64,000 nt of DNA from Nageia nagi (GCA_050084985.1 JBITNC010000001.1:59334001-59398000), one strand, 5' to 3'; counted from the stretch's first letter, positions 12,741 through 25,754 are shown. Translations and numbers: made by a program. Notes: generated from the letters alone by a model not told the origin.

Positions 12741-12962
12741 CTATATCAAAAAATATTTTTCAATTGGAATATACCTTATCTCATAATCAAGTAAAATCTT
12801 ACTAATATAATAGATTGATCTTTCTTTGTTATTGTCATCCTTTTGAGCTAACATTACCCGTAATGCACTTAAGTTTGCTGAAACATAAAGTAATAAACTC
12901 TTTTCTAAATTATAAGGGTCTAAAATTGGAGTGTTAGTTAGATACCTTTTGATGAATTCCAA
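12741..12962 (-). pseudogene. Gypsy RT-associated RNase H-like domain remnant
   Basis: A 73-residue open stretch contains LLLYVSANLSALRVMLAQKD and IYYISKILLDYEIRYIPIEK. This is the connection/RNase H-like domain that follows plant gypsy RT (usual form L-Y-L-A-x-S ... A-V-L-x-R-E ... YY-x-S-K-x-L-x-x-A-E-x-RY-x-x-x-EK). It lies between RT and the second RNase H motif, as expected. Confidence 0.75.
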
Positions 12963-13079
12963 ATCCTTTAGACATTTTTCATCCCAACTGAATTTCTCAC
13001 TATCTTTAGTAAATGAGAAAATGGGGAGGTCATATCTGCTATTTGAGCAATAAACCTTTTAATTTCTTGAATTTCCCTT

Positions 13080-13800
13080 TGACTACTTCTTAATTATTTC
13101 AAGTTATTAGGAGGAGATAAATAAATAATGGCTAAAACTTTCTTGGATCCACCTCTATGCTTCTTCTTGGAATAATGAACCCAAGCAATTTACCTAATGA
13201 GATTGCAAATGCACACTTCTAAGGTTTCAATTTCAACTTGTACTCTCTCATCCTTTGGAAAATTATTTTCAAATTTATATGTGATCATATTTGGATATGA
13301 ATTTGGCTAGGATGTTATCAACATATACCTTAACAATGTCATGGATCATATCATGGAACATACTCACCATGGCTCTTTGATAAGTTGCACCTACATTGTT
13401 TAAACCAAAAGGCATGACCACCCAACAAAATGTGCCCTAAGGAGTAAAAAAGTTATTTTATATTGGTCCTATTTGTTGATCCTAATTTTATTTTAGCCTA
13501 AAAATCCATCCATTAAAGATAAAATCTCATGGTTTGTTGTTGAATCTATAATCATATCAATCTTAGGCAATGAAAAGGCATCTTTAGGACATGCCTTGTT
13601 GATATCCCTAAAATCTATACAACTTCTTATTTCACCATTAGGCTTAGTTATGGGTACAATATTAGAAATACATGGAGATTAATGATAGAAATAATGAAAC
13701 CAATAGAAATATACTTCTCAAATTTCCTTTAAATAGCAAGGGCTACCCTAGGATGCATTTTTATAGGCCTTTGTTAAACTAGTTTGATAGTTTCATTGAT
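13080..13800 (-). pseudogene. Gypsy reverse transcriptase remnant
   Basis: Read down the minus strand: RPIKMHPRVALAIKE (13775-13730), NIVPITKPNGEIRSCIDFRD (about 13660-13600), NKACPKDAFSLPKIDMIID, ILSLMDGF (about 13530-13510), and further on FEN and KCAFAISLGKLLGFIIPRRSIEVDP (13225-13145). These are the ordered blocks of plant gypsy RT. The catalytic YVDD block near 13320 is decayed to a R-Y-M-L-like form. Stops and frameshifts occur throughout. Confidence 0.8.
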
Positions 13801-14955
13801 AATTAGGATATAAGTGAAAAAATAAGGATTAAGACTAAGAATATCAGAATAATACCAAGAAAATATATTAAAAACTATTTTAACAATATTTTATACCTTT
13901 CCCATTCTTTTAGGGTTATCCAAGCTCCTATTTTGATCAATAGTGGGTCCTCTTAGATATTGATGTTTACTTCTGTTGTTTCTTCACTAAGATAAGATAT
14001 TTCATCACTATGTTTTGGAGGCATAAGTAATGCCTCTAGTCTAAATCCAAACTTAGCTATAAAATATGGGAATAATAGAGTGGTGGTGCTAGGAACCCAA
14101 CATTGTTGCCCCATTAAGGGATAGGAAAACTAATTATGAAAGGTAGAGCACCTAGACCTATGACTAACTCGATGAAAAATGAAAAACAAAATGAATGAAA
14201 TATGATGAAATATGAAATGAAGGGTGGGGATATAACCTAAAATGTCTTCATCCTCCATGTAGACCTCACCAAAATATGCTTGATATTGCATGAACTATGT
14301 TGCAAGCCTTTTTTCATTGTATTTGGGGAACTCACTTTATAGCCCTAACTTCTCAAGGATGGCATCATCATTTCTAAATATATCCACTCAAACTAGAGTT
14401 GTAGGAGGTAAGAATGGATCTACATAGTAAGCTTGTGACTCCTTTGCTGGATCATGCATCATGCCACAATGTAGCCACTCATCATATATATATTTGGTGC
14501 AATTTTGGTCATTGTTATCCACATATTGAATCACTAAAACTAATTAAGATGAGGTAGGTGTAGGCTTATCAAATCCAACATCAATTTTTCTCTTATGTTT
14601 ATATTCATTTAGAATGGGCTCTATGATGCCTTGCTCATTCATACCTAATCATTTTCTACCATACTGATATTTGTGCATATATTCATTAGAAAAAGGAAAA
14701 TTAATGTTATTGAAATATATATTTACCTAACCTAAAATTTTTATAAAATGAGGGTTGTATTTTCATTTTCTTGGTAGAGGATATTGATATCTTCAATAAG
14801 ATCATTATCATATTCAGGAATAGAGTAGCAACACTCAACTTAAGTCTCCTCCTAGAAGTAGCATTATGTTTTTGACATTGCAAGGGATCATCTAAGCTCC
14901 CTAAAATTTTCCTAGATGTCTATCTTCAAGATTTTGTATGCTCCAATACTTACTT
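13801..14955 (-). other. Gypsy protease-RT linker, decayed
   Basis: Minus-strand fragments include FGLRLEALLMPPKHSDEI (about 14050-13995), which leads into RT without other recognisable domains. Plant gypsy elements of this type carry a long poorly conserved linker here. Confidence 0.35.
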
Positions 14956-15420
14956 TTATGGGGTGGTAATGGTAACAAGTGTTGGTGCATCTTCCTCGAT
15001 TTTGACTAAATCATGAGGAATCCAAAACCTCTCAACTACTTGACACACATTTGTAGGATGAATAGTAGCATACTTGCCTTTGTGCATAAATTTAATCAAT
15101 GAATGCAATGTAAATGTAACAACCTTAATCTTATGGATCCATGGTCTACCAAGAAATAAGTTATATAGTAATTTCACTTGAAAAAACATTAACTTTTTGA
15201 TGAACCATTTTACCACCTACTTCAAAAGCATAGATACATATCCAATATATTCATTTTCATTATTATCAAACCTTTTTATGCTAATAATGTTTCTTTTCAT
15301 TTTTGTATAAATAGAAGGAAAGTATTTTTGCAATAATTCAACTAAGTATACATTGGTATTTGAGTCAATATCAATCAAATGTTTTTAATAGAAACATTAT
15401 CAATATTAACACAAACATAT
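14956..15420 (-). pseudogene. Gypsy aspartic protease region remnant
   Basis: The open stretch 15216-14956 includes LLYNLFLGRPWIHKIKVV and a LIKFMHKGKYATIHPTN segment, matching the flap-to-C-terminal part of plant gypsy proteases (Y-N-x-I-LGRPW-x-H-x-x-x-A-V-x-S-T-x-H-x-x-x-KF). Upstream on the same strand, DIDSNTNVYLVELLQKYF lies near 15370, perhaps decayed linker. The protease cuts the gag-pol polyprotein. The catalytic D-S/T-G was not found intact. Confidence 0.7.
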
Positions 15421-16199
15421 ATACCTAGATTCTTCTCAATAACATCTTTAGTAGGAAGTTCACTCTCTTGATAAGAAAGCATGTTATAAACTAAGTCAGA
15501 TTCAAGATTACCTACTAATCCCATAAATTTAGCAATAGGGTATTCGCATCAACTTGAATTTTCTTAAGAGCATCAAATAAAATATTTTTATGATTAATAG
15601 ACAACTGCAAAAATTTGAAAATAATTATCTTGGTATGAGTTACCTTTATCTTATCAAGAAGTTATTGTGTACCAGTATTGGAAGGAACCTCCATTCACTC
15701 TATTGTAGTTGAATTGATTCTCCCTCTAAGTCTTCCTCTTCTAGCGATGTTGCATAGATCTTGGTTGAAGATGATATTTATTGTTAAGGTTTTGGTATCC
15801 TCTAAATCAATTGCATGAGCCTCATAGTGTATCTTACCATCATCTAAAAATTTCTACAATTATTTCCTCAAGATCATACATGCATTTTTTTAGAGACTTT
15901 TAACTTTGTGATATTCATAAAATTCCATTTCATTATACCAATTAGGTTTATCATCATGAGAACCTAGCTCTTGCTTTGGATCAAGTTTGATAAATCCCTT
16001 TTGTAAATAATCCTTGAACATAATAGCAAGAGCAAAAGGTAACCTATTATTTTTCTTGAAATTTTGCTTTGCTTAACTCTTTTGTTGCTATTTAGATTGG
16101 AGTTCTTCTATGACATGTACCTCTTTATCTTCTTTTTTTATGTCTACATTCCTTAATCTCCTTGCTAAGATTTTCATACTTCAAATCACCCATATCCAC
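15421..16199 (-). other. Gypsy gag-protease linker, decayed
   Basis: This lies between gag and protease in element order. Lysine- and glutamate-rich pieces are visible on the minus strand with many stops, but no zinc knuckle or other motif. Confidence 0.35.
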
Positions 16200-16738
16200 T
16201 AAGCACTTCTTTTTTTAGGAAAGCCTATGCAAAATCTCAATAAATGGTAGGGTAATGTAATCTAGGGCTATAAATTACAATTTAGGATGGATATTATGGA
16301 CAAACATGGATGTGATATGAGACTTTGATAAGGGTTTGGGAATCATGCTCCATATCTTTTGAAACCTTTGTGTGAATTTATCTAATCGATCATTTGGATC
16401 TTGGATAGCACTAACTAAATCTAAAATTGTTATTTATCTAGGAGCATGATATTTTAAATAGATGTAAAATTTCAAGATAAGTTATACATAACAATTTATG
16501 GACTAGTGAGTAAAAATAAGTACCAATTGAGTGCATCACCTTTGAATGTAGTAGGGAAGTATTTAACCATCAAGTTGTCATTCATCCCAAATTTCAACTC
16601 AAACTTCATTTTAAAAGCCTTGATATGAGCCATAGGATTTGCCTCACCATTGTATGTATCAAAAATAGGTTCCATTTGAAAATTGGATGCCCTAGTATTG
16701 CAAATCTCATCACATAGTAGATTCAAATCCCTATACAT
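16200..16738 (-). pseudogene. Gypsy gag remnant
   Basis: An 80-residue frame (16738-16496) reads FDTYNGEANPMAHIKAFKMK, then a FPTTFKGDALNWYL block. This is the Retrotrans_gag signature: F-x-x-Y-x-G-x-x-D-P-x-x-H-x-x-x-F, then FP-x-T-x-KG-x-A-x-x-W. Downstream on the strand, after stops, DQINSHKGFKRYGA-like and LISHPC pieces continue to about 16200. No zinc knuckle was recognised. Confidence 0.75.
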
Positions 16739-16987
16739 GGGTGGAGAACCTCTAATGGATCGATTATTTCCCCAAAATTAGAGGCTTCACTTCTCTCTTC
16801 ATTTTCATATATCATCTTCTTGAGATTAGATTTAGTTTTCTCATCAAAGATATTGACCATGGTAAGAAATTGAGTAGGTTGTATTCCTAAAATACTTGAA
16901 ATGCAAGATTAGTCCTATCTAAAACCCTAGTTTTTGGTGCAACTAGTGAAGGATAACACAATGTATGGAAAACAAGTTCACCAATTA

Positions 16988-17720
16988 TGATAATTGAAGT
17001 AATAATTATTAAGGTTATTTACATAATAATTAAATTCACTAATTAAGTATAAAATAATAGGAAATTGATGACATGACTAAGATGATAATGACCTGATTTA
17101 CCTTGACCTATCAAAATAGAATTTACATAAGATACAAACCTATACTTTACCTATGATGATGAATAGAGACAAAATTTGATCGAAAGAGGAAAAACAACAA
17201 GCTTCCCTAAAATACAGAGATACCAATCCAACCTCAACCCAATGGTAGTGCTAGAAACCCAATGACATCACCCAATTACCATTCTAGAATGCATCACCTT
17301 TCACTTCGATATCATCATCTTACCTTCAATGCATTGAATCTTATTGTAAAGGGATGCAAGATCACAAGAATGCAAAGCTAAGTATAGCAAAATCTAGAGA
17401 TGATAGGTGGCATTAAGAAACATTGATCAATATTGACACAAGTATATAACCAAATATCAAGGATTTAAAATTATTTCATGTCATGTCATATCTTTGATCA
17501 TGCACAACCCTCCACCTTTATAGGCAATAAGTCTAGTGCTAAGACTCCTCCTTATGCTTATTGTGATGCTAAGCTAATTTGTTACCATAAAACATAAAGG
17601 TAGGTGAGAGTGCACATGGAAAACTGCATTTATTTAATAAATTAAATAAATTATTTCAAATACCTAAAAGGGTATTTTAATTAAATTAAAATTTTTTTTA
17701 GGTGTTAAATGATACTACCA
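16988..17720 (-). repeat. Gypsy LTR, right copy (5' LTR)
   Basis: Pairs with 9406-10140. The outer end reads ACTACCA (to 17720) and the inner end starts TGATAATT at 16988. Similarity stops abruptly left of 16988. It lies upstream of gag in element orientation, so it would have held the promoter. Confidence 0.8.
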
Positions 17721-20700
17721 GAACCTTAACTAGGTCACATCTAGAAACAAACTATAAACCCTTGTTGTTTCAAAGAAAGCATAATAATGATTAAAATTAT
17801 TCATTTAATTCAAAGAGCTCATTGCACTAAACCTAGATTGATATAAACTAGAAACAAATTATTCCACTAGTACATTACTATATGAAATTGATTCATATCA
17901 ATGATTTATTTTAGAAACATCAATGAATATATCCCATAAATCATTGTCAAATGATGGTTCATCTAATCATTAACATGACTTATGCTTTAATATAATGTAC
18001 TTAAACATTTAAATAAGTAAGGATTTAAAATTCATAAAACTTTAATGTAGTCAAGTTAACATAAAGATATCTAATTAGCCTCTAAGATATTCTTATAGTA
18101 TGGGTAAAAAAGCTAATATCTAACCTTAGATATGTATTTAAATTACAATAAACTAATTACCCAAGGATCCATTAAAGGGTTAAAGTATTTCACACACTCA
18201 AGATTAACATGCTTTCATAAGAGATAAGGTATTTGGCCAAGAACTATCTAACTCCCAAAATAAATCAATTACTCATCGATTAAAACTTAAACACAACTAA
18301 TGGTAATTTTAGTATTACTTAACATAAACCTCTATTTAATTTATAGAATTATTCCTTTATATATACAAGTGGTTGATTATACTAATAGCTCTACCCTTAT
18401 ATCTATATTAAATTCTCAATTTAATATAGATATTCCATAATAACTCCCTCAATCTCATGAATAGATAATACTAAAAGAATATTTAGATATTTTAATTTAA
18501 ACAATATATGAAAAGAATATTTTGAATTTTAATTTAAATAATACACTCAAGATTAACATCCAATAATTATATTGAATTTACAATTCTAATTTTATATAGA
18601 TAACTTTAAAAATAAGGTATTTAGTCCAAAAGATCATTATTTAAATCCCTCCTTAAAATAACATCCTACTAGATGTTATGATTTTTAATTGAAATATATA
18701 AAGTCTCCAAATCCCTAAATATTTAATTACAATCAAACATTTAGGTAGATATTCTCCAATATTGTTTACCAATTTGATTCAAAGCATAATCTACTTTCAT
18801 TTTCATAGCAAGGTATTTCAATTGAATCTGCTATAAACCAAACAATGTTTAAATGTATACTATGGCTTTAAGTTACCAAAAGGGATAGTTTAAACAACCA
18901 TCAAATTTTCTTACAAACAACCTAATTTTATAAAACCAGATTAACGTACCAAACTTAATTCCATACCTTGCTAAAGTATCCATGGTAGTAGTCATTAGAA
19001 GAGTGTTATTTTAGGAATCCCCACCTACTATTTCTATCACACCTTAATCCAGGCTCATGGGGGCTAACTAATACATGACAAGATTTTAATAAACATCAAA
19101 CCTTCATTCCTCAACCACCTACATGTAAACATAGTCCTCCAACCTCTTTTCTAAAATAAACAACACATCCACTTCTCTCCATTGATGTTTTTCCCCTCCA
19201 AGCATGGGTTAGCATATTTATAATGCCCAAACAAATATTCACCTCTCTACCATCTTGAGTCAGGTGATGCAAACATTATGAAATGGAGAAATACCTAGTT
19301 GAATTTTTCACATGCTTCTTGGGAATGGTATCTTGAATACTAGTTTTCTCCATGTTGCCTTATATAAATCTTGCAATTGTGCACTCCATAGAACTCCAGT
19401 CGCCCTTGAGATACCTAATTTTCCCCCCAAAAGCATCTCAATAAGGTAATAATTTATGATCCCATTCCATCCATTTGTCTTATGAGGTCCTATGATCCCT
19501 ATAGGCCTTCCAAAATGATGCCAAAATGCATCTTTTTCCCTACCTTTCTAGACTTGAATGTACATGAATAATAAATCCTTGCTACCTCCATGAACCCCTT
19601 GCATGTTGGACTTACCATTTTTAAGAATGAGTAATTAAAGCCTTCATTCATGGGAATCATTCCCTTCTAAATGGTTCCACTATATGACTCCATAAAAGGA
19701 GGCATTGTGTAGCATATATTGCTTTCACATCTATGCATATTTTAATAATATCATACATTGATCGATTAATATTGGTGGTATCTAGCAAAGTTTTTGTAGG
19801 ATTATCTAGAATCCTCTAGCAATTATCCTAATTTGTTTTTTTTTTAAACATAAGTTTGCCTTTCCTATTATACATTGCAGATTGATGTTGTGGTATAGTG
19901 GTAAAAATGTTAAAATTTGACCCTAGAGACTCATATTTGAAACCCACCAAAGCTTTTTGTAGTTACATATCCCACATTTAGCCATTTTTCTATATATTTT
20001 TTCTCACAAAGATATAATTGTATAACAATTATACCAATTAGAATACCATAATGATTATACTATGTATAATACCATAGTAATTATATCGATGAAATTTATT
20101 TTCCAATGAAGGTTGTCAGATGAGTCAAACATGTAAGAGGGGGATGCTACAAAGGTAGGATAGTGTTCTCCAAGGAGACACCCCATCTTAATCAACATGC
20201 CATTGTTAAGCTAAAAATCTAGGATTCAAATATATAAATACTTATAGATCATTTAATGGTCCATTAATCCATAGTTAGTACTTGTAATTATCAATAGATC
20301 ACTATCGACTCATCTTCACTCTAATTCAAATGCTGATAAAGGAAAATTTACCCACATGATAATTCCAAATAAGATAATGAGATGTTCTTAAAATAAGGTA
20401 CAACTAGATTTAAGAACCATTATATCCAAAATATATTATCATTTAAATATCCTCTTAAATGATAATTAATAAGTATTTAGTCAAAGAACTTGTTATTTAA
20501 ATTTCTACAATTTTCATCAACCACTATTCAACATTTTTGAACTAATAGTATTCATGCCATCATAAGATCATCGATTAATCATCCTACATTTGGAAGTATT
20601 CATTTAAAATCAAATGCTAAGATCTTGATTTAATGAATAATGCTAAAACTATTATTGATCCATATTTCCATCCCAGTAGCAAAAAGGATTATCAAATAGA

Positions 20701-21080
20701 TGGTTCAACTTAATCCAAGACCTTTAGTAAATAAAATAAATTGAACATTTCTATAGGTAAAATAATTAATTTACCTATGGAGTCATTATAATCGAACTTA
20801 CCAATCTTTGAAAAACTCAGTAACATTAATACATTTTCTACATCAAAAGTAATAGTCCAAATGTTAGATTTTTGCATCAACTATTACTTTATTTGAAGAA
20901 AGCACAATATCCTATGAGAACCTTTCAAATACTAAATATGTATTAAGTCTCATAAACCTTAGGAGGTATCTCCTATTAACTATTCATTAAGGTTAATTGA
21001 GAGAGTGTCAACAATGGTCCATGATAATGAATTTTATATCTATATTAAAATTTAAAGCTAAACTTTGTAACATTTATCAA
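17721..21080. other. Non-coding DNA right of the gypsy element
   Basis: Only AT-rich sequence with many stops on both strands; no domain seen. CTCAAGATTAACAT recurs at about 18198 and 18546. A tRNA-like promoter at 19891-19943 is listed separately. Confidence 0.5.
19885..19980 (+). mobile_element. Possible tRNA-derived SINE (pol III A and B boxes)
   Basis: TGGTATAGTGG (19891-19901) fits the pol III A-box consensus TRGYNNARNNG at every position. About 44 bp later ATTTGAAAC (19935-19943) matches the B box GWTCRANNC at 7 of 9 positions, with a change at the central C. The spacing suits a tRNA-related promoter. The sequence does not fold as an intact tRNA and has no clear anticodon arm, so a decayed SINE or tRNA pseudogene is the better reading. 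The 3' end is unclear. Confidence 0.4.
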
Positions 21081-21084
21081 TTTA

Positions 21085-22475
21085 TTAAGATGGAATTATC
21101 AGATGTAAAGCCAAAATCTATAACATTTTCCTATATTATTTAATATTTTCCACCATGGGAGCTCTACAAGAAGGTATCAACATCCATCAAAGAATAGTTG
21201 AAAATTATGGTTTTGCATAAAATACAAGATGCATGATACAAACATAATTTTATGGACTACAACAATTAGAGGATATGTGATTCATGGTTATAGCAAGGAT
21301 GCCCTTAAGCTCTTTGATCTACTGAAGTGCTTGGGAACTAACTTTAATAACATAACTTTGTATGTGTTCTACTTGCATGCAGCCATTTAGGTCTACTAGA
21401 TGAGGACAATAATTACTTAAATAGAATGAGTGACTCTTATTGCATTATTCTTAGTATAAATAATTATATATACATTATTGAACTTCTTGATCATGCAAGC
21501 TATCTTGAAGAAGCTATAAACTTCATTATCAAGATGCATGATGTAGACATAATTGCATGGACTACAATGATGGAAGGATATTCACAAAATGGATATGTTG
21601 AAAGGGCATGTTAATTAGTTTACAAATTACCTCATCATTGAATATGCATAAAATAGATTTTCTAAAAATGATCTAGATACTTTTAAGCAAATGCAATTAT
21701 TAGGTGTAAAGCTAAACTCTAAACCTTTGCCAATATCTTCTAGCATGTACCATAATGGTAGCTCTAAAGGAAGGTATAGACATCCATTAAAGAGTAGTTG
21801 AAAATGGTTTTGCATCCAATGTTACAATTATGAATGCCTTGGTAGGCATGTATGAAAAATATGGAAGAATAAAATTGTTAGAGGATTTGTAATTTATGGA
21901 TATAGCAAGGATTCTCTTAAGCTCTTTAGTTTGATGAAGAACTTAGGAACCAAACATACCATCATAACCTTTGTATGTGTTGTACTTGCATACAACCTTG
22001 TAGGTATAGTGGATGTAGGTTGTAAATACTTTAAAAGAATAAGTGACTCTTCTTGCATTATTACTAAGATGAATCATTATAAATGTAATTTTGACATGAA
22101 TATAAAATATGGAAGCATAGAGAAGGCATGTGAATTGTTTGATAAGATGCAATTGTCAAATGTAAAGCCAAGCTTTATAACATTTTATAGCATTTATAAT
22201 CCAACATATGCCACCATGTAGGATCTAGAAGAAGGTATGAACATCCATCAAAGAGAAGTTGAAAATGATTTTGCATTGAATGTTGTGGTTGTGAGTGCTC
22301 TAGTAGAAATGTATGCATAATTTGGAAGAATACAATAAGAATAAGAATTATTTGAAAATATGCATGATGTAAATATAGTTTCATGGAATGCAAAAAACAA
22401 CAATAGTAATCCATGATCAATTCACCTTTTCCAACATCCTCAAAGTATGCACTAAACCAAGAAATTTAACATTCA
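21085..22475 (+). pseudogene. PPR (PLS-class) remnant, first block
   Basis: Plus-strand fragments in changing frames carry PPR signatures: LSDVKPKSITF (about 21090), GALQEGINIHQRIVEN (about 21156), GYVIHGYSKDALKLFDLLK (about 21265), IIAWTTMMEGYSQNGYVERAC (about 21550), HTIITFVCVVLAYNLVGIVDVG (about 21955), GSIEKACELFDKMQLSNVKPS (about 22110) and FTFSNILKVCTKPRNL (about 22425). E-motif pieces (R/K-YF-x-R/S-x-SDS-YCI ... MNHY) occur twice, at about 21400 and 22030. Plant PLS PPR proteins bind organelle RNA sequence-specifically, usually for C-to-U editing. Frames shift every 100-200 bp. Confidence 0.8.
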
Positions 22476-22536
22476 AAAATTTGTAGTATTAAAATTTGAT
22501 CATTCAAAAATTTGTAGTATTAAAATTTGATCATCA
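22475..22536. repeat. 31-bp perfect tandem duplication
   Basis: A 31-bp unit starting ATTCAAAAATTTGTAGTATT and ending TTTGATC is present twice without a difference. It marks the transition from PPR sequence to the CACTA-derived fragment. Confidence 0.8.
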
Positions 22537-22559
22537 TCATAATTAGTCATAAATATTAT

Positions 22560-24102
22560 AAATTTAAAAATTTATAAAGTTTTTATAAATTTGATCTTCA
22601 TTCATAATTTTCCATATGTTCATCATCAACAACACCACCACTAAGATCACTACCATCATGAACACTCATATCATCATGCTAATGTGATCCCTCATTCTCA
22701 GTAGGTGAATCTTAATTTGCATCATACAGATCATCATGAAGAATAAGTCATGGCTATGAAGTCATTAATTAAAAATAATAATAAAATAAATATTATAAAA
22801 AATCAAAATTTAAAAATCTTATGCATCAATATCAATGTTACTAATTACTTATCATCTCCTCCATCATAGCTACTAACTTTTGGAATCTATGTCTAATGTC
22901 ATAGTTATTTTGTTCTTTGCTAGGAAAGGATCCATATTTGGAAAGCTACAAAAAATATCAAATTAAATAATATAAACTAAATATTTATATATTTATTTTA
23001 AAATATTAAATAATAATCTAACTATACTCATAGATATGCCCTTAATCCCACACCTACTAGTGCTTCTAGTATTTTGTGTACCAGATTGCAAGAGACTCAA
23101 TCTTGCTCTTGTAGCTTTTTCTTATGTCAAGGATGTATTTAAGGTTCTTTTTGTGCTTCATCATCCTTCATTTTTTTACCATTTTCTTCCACACAATCTT
23201 GTCAATCTCAGTGGTCTATTAGTCAAATGTTCATTTGGTAGTTTAGTTTTTATCAGTATTCTTATCTTGTCTTATTTTTTCCTCAAGTTTCATTCCACCC
23301 TCTAAAGTACTTGTTTTGCAATCCATCCATCACCAAAATCTTTTTTGAGCATTTGTATTATTCTATATTTTCATGCAAAATACAAAATTTTTTGAAAAAT
23401 AGTTTATATTTTTTTGGTAAATTAATCCTTCTAAAATTTAAAATAAATGTACTAAAAATGCATAATCTTGGTGTTTTAGTGTGCCCTCAAACTCTTGATA
23501 TGTGTACTTCCTAAGGGCTTTAGAAAAAACACCCTAAATAATGTTTGAAAATACTAGTAAATTGATATATTACAAAATAATATGTAAATATATAATTTTC
23601 AAGCATTAAATTTTACCTACATCATTTTCAACAACTTCACTATCCACTTAAATTTTGATGGTTATTCCTTGTCCTCCAATGAAACCATAGGGATCTTTGA
23701 TTTACTAAAGTTGCACTTCCAACACTTATGTTAGCTTTACCAAAATTAAAATTAAAGTTTTTAAAATATGATATATTTTAATTATTTTTAAAAAATTAAC
23801 AAATCAAAATAATATATTACCTCATGGAGTTGTAGGATGCAAAGGTGAGTTGTTGTATCTTGAAAAGGCCCACCACCTTGTAATGCCTCCACTTGTTTAA
23901 GGGATAAGATTTTGATGCAACTTCCAAGATATTTTTTACCATATCAAACTGTAAAAAAAAAGTACAAAAAAAAAATATTTTGCCATCTCAAACGAATAGT
24001 ATTAAATAAAAAATATTGATACTTACTACTAGTTTGCTTGTCAGACTTATTTTTCTTATTTTTTCCTTTTTTCTTTCCATGTTCCTTATCATTTCTAATC
24101 AT
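22560..24102 (-). pseudogene. CACTA TNPA-like gene fragment inside the PPR cluster
   Basis: Minus-strand sequence matches the TNPA-like gene at 40585-42178. Exon 1 starts at ATG 24102 (MIRND-x-x-x-GKKKGKNKKNKS) and ends at GTAAGTA, as in the other copy (MANDRRGKKPKHLKS, then GTAAGTA). A middle exon (about 23350-23040) repeats LKKDFGDGW, then TNRP-x-x and KIVWKKMVKK (compare LKREFGDAW and KRLMKKVEEEE). The last part is acidic (DSPTENEGSH). Stops are common. PPR sequence lies on both sides, and the PPR codons between them (about 25) are missing, so insertion came with a deletion or rearrangement. No terminal inverted repeats were seen. Confidence 0.6.
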
Positions 24103-24204
24103 GATGATCACTAAGTAAAGGTTTCACAAACCATACACACACTATGTCATTTCAATGAATTCTAATAATCATCCAATTTAGAAAATAATTTTTAGTAGTT
24201 GCAT

Positions 24205-25754
24205 AATCTTTATGTTTTACTTACATGGATCCATGCAGGTCTAGTGGATGATGGTCATAAGTACTTTAATAGCATGAGTGACTTTGATTTTATCTTTCCT
24301 ATGATGAATCATTATACTTGCATTGTTGATATTCTTGTTCATGTAGGTTATCTTGAGGAGGATTTAAATACTTTTAAGCAATGATCATAGGATATGCAAA
24401 AAATGGGTTTTCTAAAAAGGCTCTAAACACTTTTAAGCATATGCAATTGTCAGATTTAAAGCCAAACTCTACAACCTTTGACAACATTCTTCTAATAGGT
24501 TCCACCATGGAAGATCTAGTAGTAGGTATGGACATCCATCAAGGAGTATTGAAAATCATTTTTCATCAAATGTTATGGTTGTGAATACCCTAGTAGAAAT
24601 GTATGCAAAATATGCAAGAATACACAAAGCCCAAGAATTATTTTACAAGATTCATGAGTTGAACATAGTTTCATAGAATGCAATTATCTTAGGATACACA
24701 TAAAATGGATACATTAAAAGGGATTATAAATTGTTTGACAAAATTACCATATCAAAATGTAGTCTCATGGACTACAATGATCATAGGATATGCAAAAAAT
24801 GAGTTTTTAAAAAGGATCTAGATCCTTTTAAGCAAATGTAATTGTCAAGTGTAAATCCAAACTCTATAGCCTTTTCCAATGTTCTTCAACATATTCCACC
24901 ATGGTAGTTCTTTCAGTAGGTATGAGCATATATCAAATAGTACTTAAAAATGGTTTTTAATCTAATTTATGCTCATGAATTCCTTAATATACATGTATAC
25001 AAAATGTCAAAGAATACACAAATATCAAGAATTATTTGACAAGATGCATGATTCAAACATAGTTTCATAGAATGCAATGATCTCAAAATATGCATAAAAT
25101 GGATACATTGAAAGGGACTATGAATTGTTTGACAAAATTGCCTCATCAAAATGCAGTCTCATGGATTGCAATGATTTATAGATTTGTAGAAAATGGGTTT
25201 TTTGAAAAGGCTTTAAAGACTTTTAAGCATATGCAATTATCAAGTGTAAAACCAAACTCTACTACCTTTGCCAACATTCTTCCAACATGTGCCACCATGG
25301 AAGTTCTAGTAGTAGGTATGGAAATCCATCAAAGAAGAGTTGAAAATATTTTATCATCAAATGTTACAATCATGATGCTCTAATAGACATGTATGCAAAA
25401 TGTAGAAGAATATAGAAAGCTTAGGAATTGTTTGAAAAGATACATGATTCAAACACAATTTCAATAAATGCAATGATCTTAGGATATGCACAAAATGGAT
25501 ACATTGAAATGGATTGTGAATTATTTGATAAAATTTCCTCATTAAAATGTAATTTCATAGACTGTAATGATCATAAGATATGTAAAAAATGGGTTTTTTT
25601 CTCTAGATACTTTTAAGCATATGTAATTATCAGGTGTAAAGATAAACTTTGCAACCTTTACCAACATTCTCCTAACATGTGCTACCATGGGAATTCTAGA
25701 AGAAGGTATGGACATCCATCAAAGAGTAGTTCAAAATGGTTTTTCATTGAATAT
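24205..25754 (+). pseudogene. PPR remnant, second block
   Basis: Starts inside an E-like motif (HAGLVDDGHKYFNSMSD, 24235-24285; MNHYTCIVDILVHVGYLEED) and goes on with PPR units: KKALNTFKHMQLSDLKPNST, DIHQGVL, HQNAVSWIAMIYRFVENGFF (25140), KTFKHMQLSSVKPNSTTFA (25220) and ILGYAQNGYIEMDCELFDKI (25470). At least four L/S-type repeats can be read, with frameshifts. The 97-codon open piece at 25090-25383 is the longest. Neighbouring units are very alike, so local duplication is likely. Confidence 0.8.

Larger units (their letters stand above)
9406..17720 (-). mobile_element. Ty3/gypsy LTR retrotransposon, full length but decayed
   Basis: Two long direct repeats (9406-10140 and 16988-17720) enclose 6.8 kb. 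Its minus strand encodes, in order, gag, protease, RT, RNase H and integrase, the Ty3/gypsy arrangement. The LTRs start with TG on the plus strand and align along their whole length but have clearly diverged, so the insertion is old. No target duplication is visible: the flanks ending at 9405 and starting at 17721 do not match. Neither a primer-binding site nor a polypurine tract could be assigned. Every coding domain carries stops or frameshifts. Confidence 0.85.

Noticed and set aside
23036-23514. Plus-strand frames of 89 and 67 codons, hydrophobic
   Set aside because: They are antisense shadows of the minus-strand TNPA-like fragment, whose exon motifs and splice sites match the copy at 40.6-42.2 kb.
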